Part shown: positions 53,902 through 64,000 of the stretch, piece after piece
Numbering within the stretch: position 1 is the stretch's first letter
How the letters are laid out: every line of letters starts with the position of its first letter
Source: Lactarius indigo
Lineage: Eukaryota; Basidiomycota; Agaricomycetes; Russulales; Russulaceae
Assembly (NCBI GenBank): GCA_025766275.1
Contig: JAFKAC010000067.1
Location: 62,001 to 126,000, forward strand
Direction: 5' to 3'
Length of the DNA: 64,000 nucleotides
Notes under the pieces: generated by a model
What the model was told of the DNA's origin: nothing
The model's input: the letters and a program-made list of their open reading frames with translations, nothing else
Database searches by the model: none
Program-made: the position numbers and the translations under genes

Positions 53902-54898
53902 CCCTTAGGTTGCAAGTCCACTCAAATTGGCATAAAAGGTCAGGTCCCTGTAGATGGTTGCAACACCAACATGTGACACTGGGATTAGGGCCCTGGGAGT
54001 CCTGACAAATAAGGCAGGTGACTGTGGTTGCAAACCCACATGCCAAGGCGAGAAAAGGAAGGTCCTCAGTCAGTGTGCCTGGGAAGGCACTGAGGGGTTG
54101 GAAGGCAATGACAGCGTGGGAGGTGTAGCAGTATGACTTATCATGTACAACTAGACCAAGGGAAGTGTTAGTGAACTGAACTGGTAACATGCTCAAGCCT
54201 AGTGCGGAGACAAGTCATGCACTGAACGTACAGTCACAATGGAGTGGCCTATCACATGGAGTCCTTATGCAGGAACTCAGAAAGGCAGTGGTCACGCTGT
54301 GGTACGCTGAGTGGAGAACCAAGAGGACAAGTTAACATTTGGAGAAGTAAGGGAAGTACAAGGAGAATACGCACTTGAGTGGAGAACCAAGAGAACAATT
54401 TGGTTCCACTCAGGACACTACATGAGGGTTTATATACTATGCTGTGGCTGAGTTTGAATTACTACTAAACCTTGTTACTAAAGGTAAGTGTAATAGTAAT
54501 GAGTCAGATGCTGACACGTTGTGTCTATTAATAGCCTTATCTATTGTGCTGACTGATGCACAGTCATTAAGGCTGACAGAACAATGACGTGTCTTTATCT
54601 ATGAGTCATAACCCTATAACAACATAGTCTAGAACTATCTAGAACCTTCCCTGCTTATTGTCCAATGAGAAACTACTTTACTTATGAGGAAGGTGACCTA
54701 GGAAGGTAGTGTCTAATAAGGAAGTTACTATCCCAGGATCACATGCTTGTGGATGCACATGTTGGCATCACATGACTAATCATCTTATCATATCTAATGA
54801 TAAGGACTTGAATGTTTGAGCACAACATCGGAGTCTCATATCTCTACCAAATAAATCTGTAAAAATACAGAAAAATAGGGCAAAAATAGAGCATCTGT
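53902..54898. other. Unassigned stretch, possible LTR relic
   Basis: Non-coding in appearance. A TATA-like TTTATATACT lies near 54430, and a duplicated GAGTGGAGAACCAAGAG-type segment occurs at about 54310 and 54377. An LTR is possible, but I could not define TG...CA ends with a target duplication. Confidence 0.35.
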
Positions 54899-55449
54899 GA
54901 CAGGAGGTAGGGATGAGGTTTGGATGACATAACATACAGATGGACCAGGAGACCGCACTTGGGACCTTACATGTCCCTACCTTACCTAACACACTGACTC
55001 TGACTGGGTTCCTCTGGGAGGTGCCCCTAGTGGGCAGGGTTTTAAATCCCTCACCCCTACAACCTTATGTACACACCAGGTCCCCAGACCCATAAACTCT
55101 TCCCCTCTCACAATCTATGTGTACTAGCTGCCTGCTTACCCTTGTCTCAGTCCCTTTACATCCCAATTATAACATATGGTCAGGTATGTGGAGTAGACTG
55201 TGGGGTCTACAGGGCCCCCGGCACAGAAGGTTTTGCCCTTCACCATTATCACCAAATAGGGTAGCAGGTCAAGAGGCCAGATAAGCACACCCAGGAATAT
55301 CTGATTAAGCAGTGAGGGAGTCCAGTATATACTGAGTTTCCACACAGAGTAGTAGTACCATACCATAGGACCAGCTTTGTATTAAGCACTGCCCTGGAAT
55401 ATAAATCAATTCAAAAAAAAAAAGAAAAAAGAAAAAAGAAAAAAAAATT
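54899..55449 (+). mobile_element. Diverged relative of the poly-A retroposon (copy 3)
   Basis: The 3' end, GGAATATAAATCAATTC followed by an A-rich tail (about 55411-55449), matches copies 1 and 2. Blocks such as GGATGACAT, GGGTTCCTCTGGGAGG and CCAGCTTTGTA also align. The body is otherwise diverged, so it looks like a separate subfamily. The left boundary is approximate and no target duplication was identified. Confidence 0.65.
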
Positions 55450-57071
55450 TGTGGGAGCAGAAGATATACTTGCTCTGCATCCCCCATACTGACCCAGAGG
55501 AGGGTTTTTACAGAGAGGAGGAGGATGAGGAAACCAAAGGACAGTCAATTGTTATAATTGTGGAGGCAAAACAGGTGCAAGCCTTCTTAGGCTTCTGCAA
55601 CTTCTATCAATGATTCATCAAGGATTATTCCACTATCACCTGCCCTCTATTTAACCTAACCAAGAAGGATGTTCCCTTCTCTTGAGAAACTACAGCAGAA
55701 CATGCCTTCCACACCCTAATCCAATGCTTTGCAGAAGCTCCTGTCTTAGCCCTACCCAACCACTCCAAGCCCTTCTGACTCATTACTGATGCAAGTGACT
55801 TTGCCACTAGTGCCATCCTCAAGCAACCTGATGCCTTACAACAATGGCACCCTGTTGCTTTCCTGTCAAAATCTCTCCTTCCCACTGAATGCCACTATGA
55901 AATCTGCAACAAGGAACTCCTCACCATCATCCATGCTCTTCATGCCTTCTGTCACTACTTGGAAGGACATGATGACATGATGGAAATCTGGTCTGACCAT
56001 GGCAACCTTGTCTATTTCACCACAAAACAAAACTCTCTCATTGACAGGCCCAATGGGCTTTATTCCTCTCTTGTTTCCAGTTCATCATCATCCACAAGCC
56101 TGGTGCACAGAGTAAATCTGACATGATGTCTTGGCATCCAGACCATAAAAATGGGATAGCAGATGAAGATGAAAAGCAAGTACTCCTGGATACAAAATAT
56201 TTCTCTATCAATCCGGTACAAAGAACTGCAGTTACCATCCAAGGAGACACCACCCTCTGACAATGCATCCAAGACACACAAACATACAACAAGGAAGTCA
56301 GTATGGCCCTAGAGTCCCTCTTAAAAAATGGCCCTCAATCCCTAGCCAAAGGCCTAGAAGAATGGAACTTAGAAGATGGCATCATCCTGTTCAAAGGACA
56401 AGTCTATGTCCTAAAGAATGACAACCTATGAAGAGATATCATCAAAACATACCATGACCACATCACCACAGGACACCCAGGATGATGGAAGACCTATGAA
56501 TTAATATCTTGAGATTTCTGGTGGCCAGGAATATGAACATTTGTTAAAACTTATGTTGATGGAAGTGCCACATGTCAAGCTATGAAAATCAAACCATGTA
56601 CCCAAGTACCATTACAACCAAATGCAATACCCAACAAAATATGGGGAACCATTACAATGGACTTCATCATGGACCTCCCCATATCCCACAACTACAACTC
56701 ATTATTTGTGGTTGTCAATTAACTCAGCAAAGCAATAGTCATTTCCCCTTGTAACAAAACCATCACTGTAGATGAAACAGCCCAACTCTACCTAGAAAAT
56801 GTCTGGAGACATACAGGCCTACCTTGACAAATTATGTCTGACAGAGGCCCTCAGTTTGCATCAAAAGTTATGCAAGAAATCTGGAGCAAACTAGGAGTTA
56901 AATCCACCATGTCCACAGCCTTCGATCCACAAAATGATAGAGAAACCAAACATGTTAACCAAGAACTTGAACAATACCTTCATGTCTTCTGCAACTTCCA
57001 ACAAGATAATTGGGTAGACCTAATACCATTTATGGAATTTGCACACAATGCCTGACAACATAGTGCAACCC

Positions 57072-58060
57072 GGGGCGGGCTGGTGTAGTGGCCTCCACCA
57101 CCGTCCCCTACCCTGCTCGGGAGAGCTTGGTGCGAACCCCTGGGTTCAATCCTCGCTCAGGCAATATTCCTGACAGGGGCTGTCATTACGCAACCTCCGG
57201 GCCGGCTTGATTGCTGCCCCACAACCTCCACCCTGGCCCATCTGGGCTACCGCACTCACTTTCCTAATTAGGGCTCTGCTGCCACAGCACCCCACATTTG
57301 CCCCTGGGACCGACATGTCATAGCCAGTTACCCGCAACATTACTGCCGCCTGATCACGTTCCCTCCCGATTCTATCCGACACTCCTTCCATTTCCATACC
57401 AAACCCCAACTGAAACCCTGACACCAATTCGGACGTTGCCGAACCGCCCCATATAGGAACACACCCCCAACAGCTCCATCCCCGGTGGACTCCCCGCCAG
57501 ATAATTGCCGGGAGACCTAGACAAGGGAAGGGGTCCTCGGACCTCAATCAACAACCCCGCAAGAACCTCTGTGGCACCGCCGTGGGTCGCGCATCCAGTG
57601 ATCCTCGGGGTCCATGGGCCTGGAGACCCCATGTGACTACCGAGACGCAACTGGCACTGCCCGTTCTCACACTGCCGCTGAGGCACCAACAGTGGGGTCC
57701 AAATCGTGGAAGTTGCTTACTAAGGGTCCTTGAGGGAACGTAAGTAGGTCGTGTTCGTTAGTAGTGGGAGGGTCTAGGGGAGGGCAAGGGACCGGTTTGG
57801 ACGGTGCTGGACGATGGATGACATACATACAGAGTGACGTGCGACCACAACTTACATAACATCGGACATATATGACCGGGCTCCTCTGGGAGGGTCCCTC
57901 TACGGGGTTTAAACTCCTCGTATCGAACATTCTAGCACGCATTACATAACCCGGGCTACGGCCCATTACAAGATATAAGTTAGTTACGCTCGATGAGTGG
58001 CTAAGACCGGCTTTGTAGTAAATACTGCCCCGGAATATAAATCAATTCAAAAAAAAAAAA
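57072..58060 (+). mobile_element. Full-length tRNA-headed SINE-like retroposon (989 bp)
   Basis: It is flanked by the 14-bp duplication ACATAGTGCAACCC at 57058-57071 and 58061-58074, and ends in poly-A. The first 90 bp look tRNA-derived, with a Pol III A box and B box. The remaining 900 bp are unrelated and non-coding. At nearly 1 kb it is far longer than typical SINEs. It is the parent form of the truncated copy at 43214-44014. Confidence 0.9.
57081..57152 (+). promoter_or_regulatory. Pol III A and B boxes in the SINE head
   Basis: A box TGGTGTAGTGG (57081-57091) and B box GGTTCAATCC (57143-57152) fit the internal promoter consensus and have tRNA-like spacing. Confidence 0.75.
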
Positions 58061-58343
58061 ACATAGTGCAACCCACAAGTCACCTTTTAAAGTATGGTAT
58101 GGGTACAAACCAGAGTTTATTCCCCCCATCCACTTTGCCACCAAGATACCCACAGCTGAAGAAAGACTGAAAGCACTAAACCAAATCTGCTCAGAAGTCA
58201 CAGCAGCCCTTAAAGTAGCAGCAAAAGTATGAGAGGTTCAAAAACATCCACTCCCTCTCATGAGTTCAAAACAGGCAACCTAGTCTGGCTAGAAGGGACC
58301 AACATCCACACTACCCACCCCAAAGCTAAACTTGCTCCAAGAC

Positions 58344-58678
58344 TGTCACGGTTCCAGTGGACTGTCATGACTTAGTCGTTTTCAGGTGCGGGAGTTGCAG
58401 TAGATGGCAACGAAAGATGGTTACTTGGCACACTCAAAAAGTTCACAAGTGAGAGGGAACAAGCTAGATTCAACGGACTAAGAGTAGACAAGCTGCTACT
58501 ACCTTACTACTGGGTCTTTTATATCATACAAACTGGTGTTTATCATGACTATTTTCTATAATTACAAAGCTCCTTTTGAGCTGGCAGAGTCATGGCCTAC
58601 AGGGCAAGAAGTAAGAATGCGCTGGCAATTGATCATTATACATGTCGTTGTGTGACTGTGATGTCACGGGTTGTGACA
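58344..58678 (-). repeat. Element H 3' LTR
   Basis: 335 bp, TGTCACGGTT to GGTTGTGACA. The minus-strand purine run AGACGGGGGGCTA (58679-58691) lies immediately upstream of its minus-strand start. It is inserted in the D-like relic. Confidence 0.8.
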
Positions 58679-58718
58679 TAGCCCCCCGTCTAGGTGTGAT
58701 CATCTCGATTGCGGTTAT

Positions 58719-59140
58719 CTAAGGCGGCAGAAAAGTCATAGTCATGCCTGAAAATGTAATGTTGGGGTCGTTCGTAAGGGGTACCATGGCGCTGGGTGCG
58801 GAGGTGTCGGGTGGCCTGCATGGATCATTCTCGATCGACTGCGCGTCCAAGGACCACAAGCCATGCACAGTAAGTGCGTACGTGCATGTGTGTTGCAGAG
58901 ATGTGACAGATACATTGGTTGGCGCATCACTGGTGCGGTGTGCAGCATTTGAACAAGAGGTGTTCCTCAGAGTCACACCAGTTCCAGGCAGGAAGTCCAC
59001 AGCAATCGTGATGGGACGCTCGCTGGTCTTCGTCGTTAGCGGCGTGGGAATCTTCGTCGTGTAGAGAGGGAAATTGAATGTGTCGAGTGACCTGGACTGC
59101 TTGGGAGTAAGTGTGTAGGGGTTGTCATGGAGGTACCAGG
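58719..59140 (-). CDS. Element H 3'-terminal ORF, unknown
   Basis: The minus-strand frame is open from about 59140, with no clear ATG before 59000, to a stop at 58719, just before the polypurine tract. It reads segments such as TFNFPLYTTKIPTPL, ITIAVDFLPGTGVTLRN and NITFSGMTMTFLPP. It is beta-rich in appearance with a few Cys. I recognise no family. It overlaps the end of the preceding frame in another register, so it may be reached by frameshifting or be a separate 3' ORF. Confidence 0.4.
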
Positions 59141-59510
59141 AGGGCTAGTTTGGTGCCGATGATTGGTACGCGATGGTGATCCAACCTACGGTTGGTGTTG
59201 TTCATACGAACGGTGGCAAAAGGAAGCATAGATGGTAAAGGAGTTGGAAGATATGGGAGTAGACGTGCCACAATACGTGCATTGGCAATGCGGGTGTCGA
59301 TCTTGTCTGCTTCAGTGCTCCATTCAGTCCACACGTGTTCTGTTTCGCACATGCATTGCACGAGATGGTCTTGTCGTGCCACCGACACACGCAGTCAATA
59401 CACCTCAGCGCTGGCTCCTGGATCTGCTAAAGAGTATAGTGCCGCATCAATGTCCCTGCGCGCTGCGTGGTCTGGTCGGAAGATGTTGCAGTAGACACTA
59501 GGGTTGACGA
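59125..59510 (-). pseudogene. Element H pol-type C-terminal extension
   Basis: The minus strand reads RRDIDAALYSLADPGASAEVY, then TGA (59399-59401 region), LRVSVARQDHLVQCM, and a charged helical segment ending GTKLALLVPP. The SAEVYxLR motif aligns with SLTAEVTRFR in E and QLTAKVTRLR in G; the TGA falls at the Arg. It is cut on the upstream side by element G's LTR at 59534. Confidence 0.5.
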
Positions 59511-59533
59511 CTTCTCATGGTTCTGTGCGTGGT

Positions 59534-60106
59534 TGTAACACCACTACAGGGGCGTTGTGTACGACCTGTACAAAGTCAGTCGAGATTCGGCAACACAAGC
59601 TCTAGGGCTTGGTTTCAGTAGAATGATGCACAAGGATCACAAGGACATTAGTCACTTGGATTGTAGAGGAGGGCCAAGACTCGAAGGTCTGGCAAAGGCA
59701 AAGGGGCTCGCGAGACAGTGAAGAGCACAGAGGCGTTCAAGTGTAGTATTACACAAGAAGTCTAGTCTACCATACAAGCTAGATAGGACTAGGTTTAAAT
59801 AGATAAAGGGTTGTATGGTGAGTACAAACAGATGGCGCCATCGCCAGTCTTGGAACAAGTAAGAAGACATAAAGGGAACAAAGGGGAGTTGTACTAGGAA
59901 TAATGGTGAATCACACGGGGTCATGCGTGAGTGAGGACACAACGGAAACTAGCACATGTCGAACTTTATCGGAAGAGAACATCGATAAGTAGGGCACATG
60001 ATAGGAACCGGAGAAACGTAAGGTCTGCGTAATCGTACAGGGCTCGTATAGTATAGGGAAAGGAACAGTAGCATGCGAAAGAACGAGTCCGGAGAAAATT
60101 GTAACA
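59534..60106 (-). repeat. Element G 3' LTR
   Basis: 573 bp, plus-strand TGTAACACCA to AATTGTAACA. It has a minus-strand TATA-like TATTTAAAC near 59797. A purine run, GATGGGGGGTAG (minus, 60107-60118), adjoins it. The 5' LTR is beyond the window. Confidence 0.85.
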
Positions 60107-60140
60107 CTACCCCCCATCTTGGCCTGAAGACGCCTTGACT

Positions 60141-61565
60141 TCAGCACTCTGGGTCAACAAGGTTGTAGATGTCGGCATCGAGGTCGTTCTCTGGCCACGG
60201 AGAAACGTTGAGTCGACAGTAGTGGGTTTTGAGGAAGAAGAGGGGTCCTCGGCGTCTGCACTTACGACACATTTCATATTGGGGACACCAAATCTCGTCA
60301 TGATCAGCATTGGTGCGGAAGCACCGTCTGCACCACCTCCCTTGAGTTTCAGCTGTGACGGTGGGTGGTTCTGGGACGGTGAAGGAGGTGGTTGCCTTGG
60401 TGGCCACTGCTTGCCGAATGCGTTCATCTGCTTGGGAGGTGGTGATAACCTTGGCGACCATTCCTGCGTGGCGAAAGATACACCGGTAAGATTGGTGTTC
60501 TTGACTTTGGCAGTGTCGGCATGCTGGTCGTGGTCTGGTGGGGCAGTCGTGCACAAGATGGTGGGGGCTATTGCAATGGTAGCAGTGTTGTTGATGGGGC
60601 TTGTCAGCGAGGCAGGGGAATTCCAGTGGTCCTCCCTGTCGCGGGGAGAAGGGGATGGCATAGCGAGAGTGTCGGAGCGGGGCTGGGAGCGCCGTCATCC
60701 GTGCATATTCATTGCCAATGGTGGTGAGGGCCCCCGCATACTGGAGCCATCTTTTAGTGCTGGCTAGCATGAGGTCTACTGTGAGTCGCTCTGATCGTAG
60801 CTTGCGCGCGTCTTCTTCCAGTTTCTCGCACTTTTCGTCAATTTCCTTGAGTGCAAGAAGCCCAGTGCGCAGCCTGGTGACTTTGGCTGTAAGTTGTGGG
60901 GAGTTGAGCTCGATGAGAGTTTCGTCTAGTGTGCAAGCACGGATGTCGTGGGGGTCGAAGAACTGAAGCTGCTCGGCCATGAAAGGGGGTGCTGAGATGT
61001 TAGGCCTAAGTGATGAGAGGTAGACTGTTTCTCCGTAGTGTGGTTGCCTAGCACCCATCGTTCCTACTACCTCGGTGAATCCCTTGCGATAGTAAATATA
61101 CTTCGCAGTGTTGGATCCACCGTCCGGTAGCAGGATCTGTAACAGGTAGTACTTCAGGGTGCCTTGTATGTTTGGAAAGAAAGGGGCGCCAGGGTCATCA
61201 GCGTCTTCGGGGGGGGAGTCAGGTCGGTCGTAGTCAATAGGGGTGTGGATGCGGACTGGGGTGAAAGGTTTGAGTGGTGGTGGTGGGGTAGAGGGTGAGG
61301 AGGATGGTGGCGAGGGAGCCGGTGGTTCGGGAGGGGGAGTGGGTGGTTGTCTAGGAGGAGGTGTAGGGGAGTATTGTCCTTCCTCTGGCGTCGATGGGGT
61401 GAGTTCTCCAGGTTCTCGTTCTGGAGCTCAGGGGGATGATGGTGGCGATAGTCAGGGGATATCTGAAAGGTCGATGGTGACGATCCCTCATTCGAGGGCG
61501 GCTTCGAGTTGAGGGTTGCTGAGAACGTGGACGAGGGTGGTGTCGGAGATTGGTGTATCAGTCAT
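60141..61565 (-). pseudogene. Element G ORF3: coiled coil plus tandem zinc knuckles
   Basis: ATG at 61563-61565, 75 nt after the pol stop; 475 codons to the stop at 60141. The first 60 codons hold three TGA codons (61488, 61452 and 61428). A Pro-rich stretch follows, then the motif QLTAKVTRLR and a charged helical segment. Next come two CCHC knuckles, CYHCNSPHHLVHDC and CRHCQSQEHQSYRC, and two further Cys pairs (CRRC...C and CRKC...C). Zinc knuckles normally sit in gag; here they lie after pol at the 3' end of the element. The helical part corresponds to the tail of E's pol. The role is unknown; RNA or DNA binding is a reasonable guess. Confidence 0.7.
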
Positions 61566-61640
61566 TGTGGGGCTGGAGGGTTATTGGAGCGATCGTTCTT
61601 TACTTTATATTGTTCGTCCAGCCCCTTTGGCGGATGGGTA

Positions 61641-64000
61641 TCATCTGTAATAATCCTTGATGACATCTGTGGCATGGGTCATGTTGGTTGCGGGTTCCCA
61701 TGTGTTGTCACTTGGTGGGAATCCTTTCCACTTGACTAGGTAGTGGAGTTTGCGCCCTCTTCCTCGTTCCTGGGCGTCTTCGATTCGTTCCACCTCATAC
61801 TCTTCTTCTCCTTCGATAAGGTCAGGTGGGGGTTGAGTGTAGTTTATGCCATGCATCTCTATTTCCTTGTATGGTGTGAGAAGGTTCGCATGGAACACAG
61901 GGTGGATCTTCCATGATGCCGGAAGTTCCAGTTCGTAAGAAACGTCTGATAGAACCTTAGCAATTTTGAAGGGTCCGTATCTTTTTGGGGAAAGTTTGCT
62001 TGTGGGGTAAAAGGTACGGAGGTTTGTCCCTTCTAGCCATACTTGGTCCCCTTGCTGATAAGGTGTGAACCCCGTTTTTCCTCGTTGCACCATGAGGCGT
62101 TGTGCGTGGTTGATACTGTCCTGGGCGTGTTGTCGGAGTACTAGTAGATCTTCTAGTCGTTGATCTACTGCTGGACTACTTGATGGTTTGGGTGTCCACA
62201 TTGTCCGTGGTTCCCATCCCATAATGAGCAAGAATGGGGAATGTTTGGTCGTAGTGTTCGTCCAGGAGTTGTGTGCAAATTGTGCCATGGGTAGTAGTTC
62301 TGCCCAGTTGTCTTGCTGCAGGTTACACCAGTGTCATAGGTACTGTTCCAGCCATTGATTAGTGTGTTCTGATTGTCCATCTGTTTGGGGGTGATACACA
62401 GATGAGACATTTTGCTGTATTCCCAGGGTTTTGCACAGTTGCCTCATGAAAGTGGATGCAAATCTGGGGTCTCGATCGGATATGATTTTTCGGGGTAGGC
62501 CGTAATGGGGGTATACGTGTTGGAGATAGAGTTTGGCCACTCCTTCTGATGTTATGGTTTCATTACAGGGGATGAATATTGCTGCCTTCGAGCAGTTGTG
62601 ATCAGTGATAGTGAGGATGGAGTCGAATCTGTTTGATTCTGGGAGTTTGACTATGAAGTCCATTGCTACTACCTCGAAGGGTTCAGCCAATGGGTCTGTG
62701 GTGATGGGGAATAGGTGTGGCTTTTGTTGGTGGGAGTTGATTTTGTTACTTTGGCATATGGCACACCCTTTGACGTACACTTCTACATCCTTCCGCATGT
62801 TTGGCCACCAGAAGTCACGTCGTACTAGTTCTAGGGTGTTTGCGATTCCTGGGTGTCCTGCACTTGGGGTATCGTGGAAAAAGGTGATTACCCCCCACTT
62901 AAGGTCGTTGTTTCCCACAACGAGGGCATCACCTTTCCACCATAAGCCGTCGTGTTTTTTCAGGTTGTGGGGTTCGACCCATGGGAGTACAGCAGATTCC
63001 TCCATGTTTTGGGTAATCTGGGTCCATATGTCCATATTGTGCATAGACGTTTGGGTGACTTTCAGGAACACCTCTTCAGGTAGTACCGTAATGTGGTCGT
63101 TATCTGTTGTTCCATCATCATAATCTGGGCGTCTTGATAAGGAGTCTGCTTGGGTATTTTTGGTGCCAGGAATGTGTTTGAGTATGAAGTTGTACTTGGA
63201 GAGCTCCTGGAACTCTTGCACCACTCGTCGACTGATTTTTCTTGGTTCCTTCCAATATTGGAGGTTGGCGTGATCCGTGTGAATGGTTATCAGATGAGGG
63301 GAACCAATGAGGTATGTGCGCCATGTTCATAGGGCCTTGACGATGGCCAGCAATTCCCTATCATAAATGTTGTAGTTGCGTTCTGCTTCGGTTAGTGATT
63401 CCAAATAGAATGCTACTGGGTGTAGCTTTTGGTCTTCTCCCTTTTGGTTTAGTACCACTCCTAGAGCGTAACTTGAGGCATCCACCTCGATTTCAAAGGG
63501 TTGATCCAGTTTTGGGAACAGAAGTACCGGTTCGGAGCTGATTAACTCCTTGATGGTCTCGAATGCTTTTTGTCTAGCATCTGTCCACTCCCATGGGGTG
63601 TCTTTCTTGGTAAGGTCGTGGAGTGGTCTTGCTATCGTGGAAAATCCCCTTATGAAACGTTGGTAGAAGTTGCAGAAGCCTAGGAAGGCTCATACTTCCT
63701 TTAGGGATTTTGGTGCCTTCCAATCCTGTACACCTTGTACTTTTACTGGGTCCATTCGCAGTTTGCCACGTCCAATGATCAGACCTAGGTACTCCACTTC
63801 ATAGACCTCGAATACGCATTTTTCTGGTTTAATATATAGGTTGTGTTCATCACATAGGTCTAGGACACGGTGTAGAACTCATCGATGGTGGGTTCGGTCA
63901 TCTGCCGTTGTGATTAGGATGTCATCCATGTAGACAATGACTTCTCCAGTCAATACCAGTTCCCAGAATATGGTGTCCATCATGGTTTGAAAAGTGCTGG
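61641..64000 (-). pseudogene. Element G pol: RT, RNase H, integrase, chromodomain (partial)
   Basis: The window ends inside RT. The minus strand reads FQTMMDTIFWELV, the catalytic YMDD (about 63922-63933), EYLGLIIGRGKLRMDPVKV, RNase H to QADSLSRRPDY, integrase zinc finger (GHPG, CAICQSNK), and core with MDFIVKLP, ISDRDPRF and DGQSEHTNQW. The chromodomain, LHYLVKWKGFPPSDNTWEPA (about 61690-61750), ends the frame at 61641. TGA stops lie at 62334, 63327, 63690 and about 63880, all at positions where Arg is expected. CpG is more common than in A-C, so it is a fairly young copy. Confidence 0.88.

Larger units (their letters stand above)
55450..58343 (+). pseudogene. Chimeric relic: gag knuckle fused to D-like RT end, RNase H and integrase
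   Basis: The segment at about 55490-55565 reads gag sequence ending in half a knuckle (VNCYNCGG). It runs directly into QAFLGFCNFYQ, the end of RT in element D, so about 2 kb is deleted. RNase H and integrase follow (TDASDFATSAILKQPDA, ISDRGPQFASKVM in D-like form), with many TGA stops and at least one shift near 56033. A SINE sits at 57072-58060, after which HSATHKSPFK continues. The relic stops at AKLAPR, where LTR 58344 begins. Confidence 0.82.

Noticed and set aside
47710..53909. 8-bp target duplication for the hAT element
   Set aside because: The left flank is GGGGGGGG and the right flank CCCTTAGG; they do not match directly, and shifting the terminus by up to 3 bp did not help.
54124..54775. 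A further solo LTR
   Set aside because: TG- and CA-like ends and a TATA-like box can be picked, but no target duplication matches, so the boundaries are arbitrary.
57072..57160. A functional tRNA gene at the start of the SINE
   Set aside because: A and B boxes are present, but I could not form a proper cloverleaf, and the sequence continues into a retroposon with poly-A and target duplication.
57146..57966. Minus-strand ORFs of 100-130 codons within the SINE body
   Set aside because: They are not in one frame, are not conserved in position in the truncated copy, and have no recognisable domain.

Overview
This window is eukaryotic and fungal, most likely from a repeat-rich basidiomycete (Agaricomycetes). 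That lineage call is an inference. It rests on nested Ty3/gypsy chromoviruses, a hAT transposase split by many introns of about 40-60 nt, and heavy decay of CpG to TpG/CpA. I see no ordinary host gene. Almost every base belongs to a transposable element (TE) or its remains; possible exceptions are the unassigned stretches at 42230-44890, 47034-47717 and 53902-54898.

Layout. 1-6415 is the 3' part of a plus-strand chromovirus (A). It is interrupted by a 2.4-kb foldback element (1301-3708) and a solo LTR (4836-5568), and it ends in its own LTR (5951-6415). A sits inside the gag of an older chromovirus (B, about 6416-11500), which is itself cut by a copia-type LTR that carries another solo LTR. 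From about 11505 to 42229 lies a decayed minus-strand chromovirus (C) that has been split repeatedly. Element D (12110-30156, plus, target-site duplication (TSD) AATTC) is inserted in its reverse transcriptase. Element F (31313-39181, minus, TSD GCTTG) is in its gag. Two copia-type LTRs are in its gag and LTR. D in turn contains two solo copia LTRs and, inside its pol, element E (20247-28060, minus, TSD GTCTA). E is the youngest and best preserved element. In several cases removing the inner element together with one TSD copy joins the outer reading frame exactly.

42230-47717 holds an unrecognised, broken coding region carrying a 5'-truncated retroposon (43214-44014), a copia RNase H fragment, and LTRs inserted in LTRs. 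47718-53901 is a hAT DNA transposon with a multi-exon, inactivated transposase between two large low-complexity arrays. 54899-58343 holds a related retroposon and a chimeric relic of a D-like element carrying a full-length, 989-bp tRNA-headed SINE (57072-58060). 58344-64000 is the 3' end of one minus-strand LTR element (H) followed by the 3' half of another (G).

How the parts work. The chromoviruses encode gag (capsid plus CCHC knuckle) and pol (protease, reverse transcriptase, RNase H, integrase, chromodomain). Pol lies in the -1 frame at a conserved slippery heptamer. The primer-binding sites of C, D, E and F are complementary to the predicted start of the element's own transcript, which points to Tf1-like self-priming. 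The most novel-looking items are two extra ORFs upstream of gag in D, a shared extension after the chromodomain (with added zinc fingers in G), and the hairpin that overlaps the transcription start in each self-primed LTR.
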